Position numbers and translations under genes: made by a program. A stretch of 46,242 nucleotides of DNA from a virus. A model generated the notes under the pieces. It was not told the DNA's origin. It did no database searches and saw only the letters and a list, made by a program, of their open reading frames with translations. The stretch's first letter is position 1. Every line of letters starts with the position of its first letter. The stretch spans positions 1-46,242 of IMG/VR virus record IMGVR_UViG_3300030060_008146. The stretch is one strand, 5' to 3'. Positions 40,857 through 46,242 of this stretch are shown piece after piece.

Positions 40857-40980
40857 TACACCATCGTGGAAGATAAGTGATAGAAAACCTAAGAAAACTA
40901 GACAAGGAATTTCTAGAAATTCTAAAGGTCATAAAAAATATAGAGGACAGGGCGGTCCTTGTAAACGAAGAAAGAAGTAG
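40840..40980 (+). CDS. Very basic 46-aa peptide
   Basis: A short gene in frame with ATG 40840 and stop at 40978-40980. The product has about 15 Lys/Arg residues and ends HKKYRGQGGPCKRRKK. A C-terminal 'KKYRGQG' with basic flanks recurs in small proteins of T4-like marine phages as I recall. It could bind nucleic acid or ribosomes. Tight packing with neighbours on both sides supports that it is real. Confidence 0.65.
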   Translation: MAKQNNTPSWKISDRKPKKTRQGISRNSKGHKKYRGQGGPCKRRKK

Positions 40981-41000
40981 GTTTCTACGTTAAAGACGTA

Positions 41001-41006
41001 TAAATA
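41001..41006 (+). promoter_or_regulatory. Late promoter (TATAAATA-N5-ATG) of the DUF1549/DUF1501 pair
   Basis: GTATAAATA gives the full T4 consensus; TTGTT follows, then ATG 41012. Confidence 0.78.
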
Positions 41007-41011
41007 TTGTT

Positions 41012-42754
41012 ATGGTGAAAGCTATAACAATATTTTTATGTCTACTTTGCTCTAATATTCAAGCAAATCAAACGATAGATCATAGTAAAGAAATAGATAA
41101 AATTATTGCTAATGATCTTAAAAATAAAAGGATTGAGTTGCCTATAGTAGTTAACCCCTTCATATTTGTAAGGAGGGCATATATAGATATTGCTGGAAGG
41201 GTACCTACATACGAAGAATGGAAAACGTTTATAAAGAGACCCGACAGAAAGAAATTAATTGAAGATCTTCAAAACTCTAAAGGTTATACAGAAAGTATGT
41301 TTAACTTTTATGCTGATCTTCTTAGAATAAAGAGACGTCTTTCTAACAATATTGATGGTGATACATATATAACTTGGGTTAAACAAGAAATAGAAAACAA
41401 TACACCATATGATGAGTTTATAAAAAAGATATTAACTGCGGAAGGTAACATATGGGAGAATCCAGAAGTGGGTTATTTCTTAAGAGATGAAGGAATGCTT
41501 CTCGATAATGTTAGTAATACATTTCAAGCTTTTGCTGGAATGAATATAAGTTGTGCACAATGTCATGATCATCCATTTGATGATTGGACGCAGATGGATT
41601 ATTATAATATGACAGCATTCTTCACTCAGTTAAATACTAGAGGTAAAAAAGAAGATAGAAAGGAGTTTCAACGATTAAGAAAAGAAGCTGAAGAGTTAGA
41701 TAAGTCCGGGAAACAAAAAGGTTCTACTAATAGAATAGGACAATTTTATAGACATGGATATCAGCATACTATAGTACAGGATCAAGATAAGAAATTAAAG
41801 CTTCCAGATGATTATAAGTATAGAGATGCTGAACCCGGTGAAGTGGTAAAAGCTGAAACGGCAGTAGGAGACAGAGTTAAAGAGAAGCGTAAGAGAGAAG
41901 GGTTAAGAGAGAATTTTGCCAACTGGTTAGCTAATGATACACATCCAACATTTGCTGCTAATATAGTAAATCGGTTATGGGATAGATCGTTTGGCTTTCC
42001 ATTAATAGATAATTTAAATGAAGTAGCTTTATTTGATGAAGTAAAAGATGGTCGTAATACTCGATTAATAGAATACTTAGTTAAAGTGATGAAAGAGGTT
42101 GATTATGATTTAAAGAAGTTTAATAATATTTTATATAATACAAAGTTCTATCAAGCTAAAATTGACCCAGATAACGAATTTAAAGGGCCTGTTTTAAGAA
42201 GAATGACTAGTGCACAACTATGGGACTCTATAGTGACTTTATATCAAGGTGACCCGGACAAGTGGCAACCTAAGGACAGGAAGCAGGATTACATAGATCT
42301 CTTTACAGGTCTACAATCTATGCCTGTTAATGATGCTTTAAAAAAATGGGACCAGTATACTAAAATAAGAGGCAGTTATTATGAAGGTGCACCTAAAATA
42401 AAAGGTAATTTAGTAATAAGATCTTCACATATATTCGAAGGACGTAACGCTAATTTTTTAAGAGAGTTTGGTAGATCGGATAGAGAGCTTATTGAAACAG
42501 GTAACGAACAGCCAAACATAACCCAAATATTAAATTTAATGAATGGAGGTGTAACACAAGCACTTCAAGATAATAACGGGTACGTAGCTAGCCAAGCTAA
42601 AGATATGAAACGTGAATTAGGAATGAATATAATTTTTATATCTTATATAGGAAGAGCTCCTAATGATAAAGAGAGAGAATTATTAAAAGACGCAAGTTAT
42701 GAAGATATAGTATGGATACTAATTAACTCGCATGAATTTAAACTAATAAGCTAA
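41012..42754 (+). CDS. Secreted DUF1549/DUF1553 protein (PSCyt2-type), 580 aa
   Basis: A signal peptide (MVKAITIFLCLLCSNIQA) precedes a DUF1549 domain: PFIFVRRAYIDIAGRVPTYEEW, then FQAFAGMNISCAQCHDHPFDDWTQMDYYNMTAFF. The motif CAQCH (residues 181-185) is a c-type heme-binding signature conserved in this family. The C-terminal DUF1553 part is seen at 'NIVNRLWDRSFGFPLID', 'RRMTSAQLWDSIVTL' and 'DIVWILINSHEFKL'. Function is unknown; these proteins are abundant in Planctomycetes and Verrucomicrobia, paired with DUF1501 proteins and thought to act on polysaccharides or related substrates in the periplasm. At 580 residues it is shorter than most bacterial members. It lies behind a late phage promoter. 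Confidence 0.88.
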   Translation: MVKAITIFLCLLCSNIQANQTIDHSKEIDKIIANDLKNKRIELPIVVNPFIFVRRAYIDIAGRVPTYEEWKTFIKRPDRKKLIEDLQNSKGYTESMFNFYADLLRIKRRLSNNIDGDTYITWVKQEIENNTPYDEFIKKILTAEGNIWENPEVGYFLRDEGMLLDNVSNTFQAFAGMNISCAQCHDHPFDDWTQMDYYNMTAFFTQLNTRGKKEDRKEFQRLRKEAEELDKSGKQKGSTNRIGQFYRHGYQHTIVQDQDKKLKLPDDYKYRDAEPGEVVKAETAVGDRVKEKRKREGLRENFANWLANDTHPTFAANIVNRLWDRSFGFPLIDNLNEVALFDEVKDGRNTRLIEYLVKVMKEVDYDLKKFNNILYNTKFYQAKIDPDNEFKGPVLRRMTSAQLWDSIVTLYQGDPDKWQPKDRKQDYIDLFTGLQSMPVNDALKKWDQYTKIRGSYYEGAPKIKGNLVIRSSHIFEGRNANFLREFGRSDRELIETGNEQPNITQILNLMNGGVTQALQDNNGYVASQAKDMKRELGMNIIFISYIGRAPNDKERELLKDASYEDIVWILINSHEFKLIS

Positions 42755-42755
42755 T

Positions 42756-43958
42756 ATGAACAGACGACTATTTATACAAACCCTAGCAGCATCTACTTAC
42801 GGTCTAAAGACATTAGATGCTAAAGATGTACCTATAGCTTCAAAAGCTAAAAATGTTATTTACATTTGCTTAGACGGGGGTATGAGCCATATAGATTCTT
42901 TTGATCCTAAAGATAATAAAGATGTAATGGGAGATACAACAAAGATAAGCACAAATGTAAGTGGAATAGAATTAGGTAATAGGTTACCAAAATTAGCAGA
43001 AGTAGTAGATAAAATGTCTATTATAAGATCAACACATTCTAAAACAGGAGCACATGAACAAGCTCAATATCTTAATAGAACATCTTATAGGCAAATAGGT
43101 AGTATAGTACATCCAAGCTTGGGTTCTTGGGTAGCTCATATTCAAGATAGAGAAAAAGATATTCCTGATTATGTTTTAATTTCTGGTTCTTCTGCTCATC
43201 CTAATTCTGGATTCTTACCTAAGGTTAAATCTCCTCTACCTATTATAGATCCTAATGGAGGGTTAAAAAATTCTAAAGTAGATAGTAAACTTGAAGAAAG
43301 AATGCATATATTACGAGAGATCAATAGTAAGTTTAAAGCACCTCTAGCTACAGAGTATAATGAGTTCTATGATAATACAGTAAGATTTTTAAAATCTAAA
43401 GATTTAGAATTATTTGACTTAACTAAAGAGAGACCAGAATCTAGATCTAGATATGGTAATACTAAATTAGGCCAAGGTTGTCTTTTAGCTAAACGTTTAA
43501 TTAAAGGTGATATTAAATTTATAGAAATTAATAACGGTGGTTGGGATACCCATGTAGATAACTTTACTAAGTTAGATAATAAACTTAAAGAAGTAGATGA
43601 TGCTTTAAGTGCATTAGTATTGGATTTAGATAGCGAAGGTCTTTTAGATACTACACTTATAGCTCTTGTGACTGAGTTTGGTAGAACGCCAAAGATAAAT
43701 GTTAATGATGGTCGTGATCATCATCCATCTTGTTATTCAACAGTTCTTATCGGTGCAGGGGTTAAAGGCGGCTACGTGGCTGGGGAGACTAATAAGACGG
43801 CATCTAAAGTAATTAAAAACCCATATACAATATCTGATGTTAACGCTACAATAGGGAGAGCGTTAGGTCTCCCAGTAGAACAAGAGTTTCTCTCACCAAC
43901 TGGTAGACCATTTTATATAGCTGCAAAAGGTACACCTATTAAAGAAGTCTTAGCCTGA
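42756..43958 (+). CDS. DUF1501 protein, alkaline-phosphatase/sulfatase-like fold (400 aa)
   Basis: Starts one base after the previous stop. A twin-arginine-type start (NRRLFIQTLAAS) suggests export. Family motifs: KNVIYICLDGGMSHIDSFDPK (metal site region), RSTHSKTGAHEQAQYL, VLISGSSAHPNSGFLPK, NNGGWDTHVDNF, and ALVTEFGRTPKINVNDGRDHHPSCYSTVLIGAGVKGG. These cover the Asp and His residues that bind metal in related hydrolases, so the enzyme looks intact and full length. Its partner is always a DUF1549/DUF1553 protein. The substrate is not known. Carriage on a phage suggests modification of a host surface polymer or exported substrate late in infection. Confidence 0.9.
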   Translation: MNRRLFIQTLAASTYGLKTLDAKDVPIASKAKNVIYICLDGGMSHIDSFDPKDNKDVMGDTTKISTNVSGIELGNRLPKLAEVVDKMSIIRSTHSKTGAHEQAQYLNRTSYRQIGSIVHPSLGSWVAHIQDREKDIPDYVLISGSSAHPNSGFLPKVKSPLPIIDPNGGLKNSKVDSKLEERMHILREINSKFKAPLATEYNEFYDNTVRFLKSKDLELFDLTKERPESRSRYGNTKLGQGCLLAKRLIKGDIKFIEINNGGWDTHVDNFTKLDNKLKEVDDALSALVLDLDSEGLLDTTLIALVTEFGRTPKINVNDGRDHHPSCYSTVLIGAGVKGGYVAGETNKTASKVIKNPYTISDVNATIGRALGLPVEQEFLSPTGRPFYIAAKGTPIKEVLA

Positions 43959-44123
43959 TAGCCAATCTAAAAGAGACGAATACCAAGGGTATTTAACCAA
44001 GTATTCAATTTCAATCCACGTATGGTCGCCTGAACTCTCTAATATCATATACACGTGTGTACTATCGGATTTTTTTATACGCCATATTATATTGTCTTTA
44101 TCTGGAGGTGTTATAAAATCCAT
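43950..44123 (-). CDS. Small hypothetical protein downstream of a terminator (57 aa)
   Basis: Found by reading the 210-base gap. ATG 44123 to stop at 43950-43952 encodes a product opening MDFITPPDKDNIIWRIKKSD, aromatic-rich at the end (YLVKYPWYSSLLDWLSG). It ends nine bases inside the convergent DUF1501 gene. Its ATG directly follows the U-tract of the terminator at 44123-44152, so it can only be expressed by read-through or from an unseen promoter. Codon use and composition look like a real protein. No family recognised. Confidence 0.5.
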   Translation of the reverse strand: MDFITPPDKDNIIWRIKKSDSTHVYMILESSGDHTWIEIEYLVKYPWYSSLLDWLSG

Positions 44124-44152
44124 AAAAAAAGCGCTCCCGAAGGAGCGCTTTT
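44123..44152 (-). terminator. Strong hairpin terminator of the outer-membrane protein gene
   Basis: GCGCTCC (44131-44137) pairs with GGAGCGC (44142-44148) around a CGAA loop, extended by A/T pairs on both sides. A run of eight A on the left is the U-tract for minus-strand transcripts. The short T-run on the right could also stop plus-strand transcripts weakly. Confidence 0.93.
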
Positions 44153-44168
44153 AAGGGTTATAGTTAAA

Positions 44169-44642
44169 TTAAAACTCGAATGAAAGACCAAGTCTAAGCT
44201 CGGTATCATCATCTTCAGCGTCAAAATCGTAACCTAAGGTATAAGTAGCAAATACTGCTTTACCATCACCGATCTCATACGATACACCAGCACCAGCACG
44301 AATGTCAAATCCAATATCGTCTGTATCAACCCAATTAAGGCCAACACCACCAATAGCAGAAACAGTACATCCATAAACTTCAGTCACATCATAAGATGCA
44401 CCAAGGTCGAAATTAAGATCACCGCTACCAAATTCAACAGCGGGCTTAATATCTACCTCAAGCCCTGCAAGGGCGATTGGAGCAGTAGTACCAACAACAA
44501 GACTATAGTCACCATCAGTTTTTGAAACTCCAATGCTATAATCAGTTAATTCAACACCTGCTACAGTTGCAGCTGCAGCGGGTCCAACAAGGGCCACAGA
44601 AGCAAAGGCTAATGCAGCGAGTAATGTAGTTACTTTTTTCAT
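44169..44642 (-). CDS. Outer-membrane beta-barrel protein with signal peptide (157 aa)
   Basis: A clear signal peptide (MKKVTTLLAALAFASVALVGPAAA, cleavage near residue 24) is followed by alternating amphipathic strands (YSLVVGTTAPIALAGLEVDIKPAVEFG, LNFDLGASYDVTEVYG, AVFATYTLGYDFDAED, LRLGLSFEF) with a C-terminal Phe, the Bam insertion signal. Size suggests an eight-strand barrel such as OmpA/OmpX/OmpW type. No SD, but TAAATA is seven bases upstream. It has its own terminator, so it is a single-gene transcript made late. A phage-encoded barrel could block re-infection or help secretion or lysis. Confidence 0.8.
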   Translation of the reverse strand: MKKVTTLLAALAFASVALVGPAAAATVAGVELTDYSIGVSKTDGDYSLVVGTTAPIALAGLEVDIKPAVEFGSGDLNFDLGASYDVTEVYGCTVSAIGGVGLNWVDTDDIGFDIRAGAGVSYEIGDGKAVFATYTLGYDFDAEDDDTELRLGLSFEF

Positions 44643-44649
44643 ATATCAA

Positions 44650-44655
44650 TATTTA
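44650..44655 (-). promoter_or_regulatory. Late promoter of the beta-barrel gene
   Basis: AATAAATA on the minus strand, seven bases before ATG 44642, in a 59-base AT-rich gap. Confidence 0.58.
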
Positions 44656-44701
44656 TTATAATATTTAAATTTTAAATAGCAATACCTTTTTTATTCTTTA
44701 T

Positions 44702-45025
44702 TTATGAAGGTATAACATAATTCTTATCAGGCGTTGGATTATCTGGGGGACTTGTAATTACCGATGCTACCTGTGACGCAAAAATTGCATTCCAATGACC
44801 TGATAAACCATTTAACATTGTATTTAAATTTGCACGTGTCCAAGCTGATTCTCTCTTCGGTATAAAATCACCATTATCAGCTTCCAAAGTTGTTGAAAAT
44901 TCTGAAACATAATAATCTGCTGCGCCAGAGGTACTATTAGTAAACGTCATTCCTAGCTCCCACTCTACAACTTTATTACTGCTTATATAAGGTACCGCTG
45001 TGGAAAATTCTATTGTTACCGCCAT
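44702..45025 (-). CDS. Hypothetical late protein (107 aa)
   Basis: Start fixed by TAAATA-N5-ATG. The product begins MAVTIEFSTAVPYISSNK, contains beta-rich stretches (VVEWELGMTFTNSTSGAADYYVSEF) and a helix-like part (ESAWTRANLNTMLNGLSGHWNAIFASQVASVI), and ends in a Pro-rich tail. No signal or membrane helix. It resembles small virion-associated proteins, but no family is recognised. Confidence 0.75.
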   Translation of the reverse strand: MAVTIEFSTAVPYISSNKVVEWELGMTFTNSTSGAADYYVSEFSTTLEADNGDFIPKRESAWTRANLNTMLNGLSGHWNAIFASQVASVITSPPDNPTPDKNYVIPS

Positions 45026-45030
45026 ATCTT

Positions 45031-45036
45031 TATTTA
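45031..45036 (-). promoter_or_regulatory. Late promoter (TAAATA-N5-ATG) overlapping the lysozyme stop codon
   Basis: The TAA stop of the lysozyme gene is the first half of TAAATA; AAGAT and ATG 45025 follow. Confidence 0.68.
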
Positions 45037-45858
45037 AGTTTTATCTGCAAGTATACCAGCATTTCTCTCCATTCTCTTAACTACTCCATCTCTCCCTTTA
45101 CTCTTACGTCTTTTGTACTCTTTGTGATCAAGATATTCATTTGCAGCTTCTATATTTTTACCTTGTTGTAATAATTTAACCCAATTCATACCTGGTAATA
45201 AATCACCTCTATAACTAATATCAAGTAAAACAGCAGCTTGCTCATCATTTAAATCATTAAACGTCAAACCAAAAATACCTTTTACTCTCTCTAAATGATA
45301 GTTTAATCTCTTATTAAATAATTGTTCGGCAAATTGTGGTGAAATAGAGTTTCCGTATTTTTGTACCCATTTGTTTTTTGCTGCTCTAGAACCATCTCCA
45401 ATCTTATGACCTATTCCTATAGTATATATACCTACATCATCAGTATATGGTCTTAAAAACTTTTTATTTCTTGGGTCGTTAATATCGTCACCATAAATTT
45501 CTACCGGTTTAATTAAATTTCCAGCTAAATTAAGTACCTCAGAATCTGATTTATCTGGTGGAAAATCTTCTACAGCTGTAATTGATTTCGTAGCTTTTCT
45601 TGTATCAGGTAGCTCAGGAGGAGTATAGCCGTTCTTATCACGTGTTTCATATTGTTTCAAATACTCTTCTGCCGCTCTATGAAAGTTTGTTGAAGGCATA
45701 ATATCTTCAACTGTATCGATTGCATCAATTTTTTGTTCTATAGGCTCTGGTCGTTTATCCAGAAAATCTTGTATCTTATCTGCTGAAAAGGGTGCAGAAC
45801 CTATAGCTAATAAACCTAAAACTATTTCTTTCATACCTTCGTCAAATTGCTGAGTCAC
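45034..45858 (-). CDS. GH24 (T4-type) lysozyme with N-terminal extension (274 aa)
   Basis: The start is GTG 45858, five bases after TAAATA; the ATG at 45921 would lie inside the tmRNA and is excluded, while ATG 45834 is the alternative. Residues 111-274 are a T4-lysozyme-type domain: Glu120 in NLIKPVEIYGD, Asp140 or Asp141 in PYTDDVG and Thr146 in YTIGIGH correspond to the catalytic Glu, Asp and Thr. Downstream conserved helices and 'ISYRGDLLPG' follow. Residues 11-25 (EIVLGLLAIGSAPFSA) are hydrophobic, perhaps a signal or anchor; residues 30-110 are an acidic linker. With an amidase endolysin elsewhere, this enzyme could be a virion lysin or a second, exported lysin. Confidence 0.87.
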   Translation of the reverse strand: MTQQFDEGMKEIVLGLLAIGSAPFSADKIQDFLDKRPEPIEQKIDAIDTVEDIMPSTNFHRAAEEYLKQYETRDKNGYTPPELPDTRKATKSITAVEDFPPDKSDSEVLNLAGNLIKPVEIYGDDINDPRNKKFLRPYTDDVGIYTIGIGHKIGDGSRAAKNKWVQKYGNSISPQFAEQLFNKRLNYHLERVKGIFGLTFNDLNDEQAAVLLDISYRGDLLPGMNWVKLLQQGKNIEAANEYLDHKEYKRRKSKGRDGVVKRMERNAGILADKT

Positions 45859-45863
45859 GTATA

Positions 45864-45869
45864 TATTTA
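45864..45869 (-). promoter_or_regulatory. Late promoter (TAAATA-N5-GTG) of the GH24 lysozyme
   Basis: AATAAATA on the minus strand, five bases (TATAC), GTG 45858. It lies directly behind the tmRNA 3' end. Confidence 0.7.
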
Positions 45870-45887
45870 TTATAAAGAGGTTCCTAT

Positions 45888-46242
45888 TGGTGGAGGTGAG
45901 GGGGATCGAACCCCTGTCCATTAAGTTGTCAAAACAACCGTCTACATACTTAGATATATTCTATTTTAAGGATATATGGCTATATCAACCGTCCTACATT
46001 TCTTTTAATTATGTTATGTTCTAATCTAGCTGCTTATTACGCTAATCGCTATATTAACAACTCATTGCGTTACCCAAACACATTAATGAGAATCCATGTT
46101 TGTTTTCTACGCTGCTAAAAGCGCTTCTTCTTGAACCAAGAATGCATCTGGGTTGTTGAAGATGGCTTCTGCTTGCGCAAGAAGGTCTGCTTCTTCTTGT
46201 TCTGCAGTTATGTAATTAATCGGCTTTTAACGTGGCCAACCG
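45888..46242 (-). ncRNA. ssrA: tmRNA (ssrA), 5' end beyond the window
   Basis: The 3' end on the minus strand reads GGGGTTCGATCCCCCTCACC followed by TCCACCA, a tRNA-Ala-like T arm and acceptor with encoded CCA. Upstream lies a CTAAGTATGTAGACGG stretch typical of the tmRNA 3' domain. At the other end, CGGTTGGCCACGTTAAAAGCCG aligns with E. coli tmRNA just before its resume codon (CGGTTGGCCTCGTAAAAAGCCG). About 355 bases are present; roughly 50 bases with the 5' acceptor strand should lie past the edge. It is a normal one-piece tmRNA. It rescues stalled ribosomes by trans-translation. Phage-borne tmRNAs are uncommon. Confidence 0.93.
46107..46205 (-). other. tmRNA tag reading frame (32 residues)
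   Basis: The resume codon GCA is at 46205-46203, placed by alignment with E. coli tmRNA, and the stop TAG at 46109-46107. The encoded tag begins AEQEEADLLAQAEAIF and ends FLVQEEALLAA. The end matches the ClpX/ClpP-recognised LAA-type terminus, but the tag is about three times the usual 8-15 residues. Confidence 0.85.

Noticed and set aside
45859-45921. N-terminal extension of the GH24 lysozyme up to ATG 45921
   Set aside because: It would run into the tmRNA 3' end; the promoter spacing selects GTG 45858.
45840-46242. Prophage attachment site at the tmRNA 3' end
   Set aside because: tmRNA genes are common integration sites, but no integrase or repeated tmRNA end is present and T4-like phages are lytic; the tmRNA appears to be a phage gene.

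Overview
The window looks like part of a T4-like, AT-rich marine myovirus genome. The evidence is a gp23-type major capsid protein cut by the left edge, a gp5-like baseplate hub and spike, very large tail-fibre genes built from 'NVGIGT...EKLTV' modules, class I ribonucleotide reductase, a TAAATA late-promoter motif, and densely packed overlapping genes on both strands. There is no integrase, and apart from a partial tmRNA no RNA gene is visible. The host is unknown. A DUF1549/DUF1553 gene next to a DUF1501 gene is otherwise typical of Planctomycetes and Verrucomicrobia, so a PVC-group host or gene donor is possible but unproven.

Layout. 1-1891 (+): end of the capsid gene, a strong terminator, then two paralogous structural-looking genes, each with its own late promoter. 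1947-21599 (-): tail-fibre and adhesin block with a 4113-residue fibre, a 1548-residue fibre with a 17-residue repeat array, three lectin/LamG-like proteins and a small protein. 21643-24098 (-): QueF, a P-loop kinase, a formyltransferase-like protein and a DUF3307 membrane protein. 24162-29913 (+): two small paralogous membrane proteins, then a curli-type operon (CsgF, CsgG, curlin-like repeat protein) continuing through overlapping genes into a FecR-domain protein and a CHASE2 class III nucleotide cyclase. 29900-30869 (-): a small membrane protein and a DpdA-like transglycosylase. 30918-33775 (+): baseplate hub with a 3D lytic domain and a spike protein. 33795-38125 (-): ClpP-like protease, NrdA, NrdB, two small unknown proteins and a phosphoribosyltransferase. 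38181-40980: small genes plus a lysis cassette (amidase endolysin divergent from a holin-like gene, then an overlapping spanin pair). 41012-43958 (+): the DUF1549/DUF1553 and DUF1501 pair. 43950-46242 (-): a small unlisted gene, a terminator, an outer-membrane beta-barrel protein, a small unknown protein, a GH24 lysozyme and a tmRNA cut by the right edge.

Most striking regulatory pattern: 18 genes carry TAAATA just upstream of the start, and in 13 of them exactly five bases separate TAAATA from an ATG or GTG. By analogy with T4 late promoters (TATAAATA at -10) transcription would start at or next to the start codon, so late mRNAs would be leaderless. A second class, TTGnnn-N16-TAWAAT placed 5-8 bases before ATG, has the same geometry and probably serves early genes. 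These rules fix several starts, for example GTG 30070, GTG 45858 and GTG 24162.

How the parts may work together (inference): QueF plus the DpdA-like protein suggest 7-deazaguanine (preQ1-type) DNA modification. The RNR, kinase and phosphoribosyltransferase supply nucleotides. The CsgF/CsgG/curlin/FecR/cyclase genes look like a phage-borne secretion or surface-fibre module coupled to cyclic-nucleotide signalling. The tmRNA, which encodes an unusually long 32-residue tag, together with a ClpP-like protein could form a phage-supplied ribosome-rescue and proteolysis system. Amidase, holin candidate and spanins lyse the cell.
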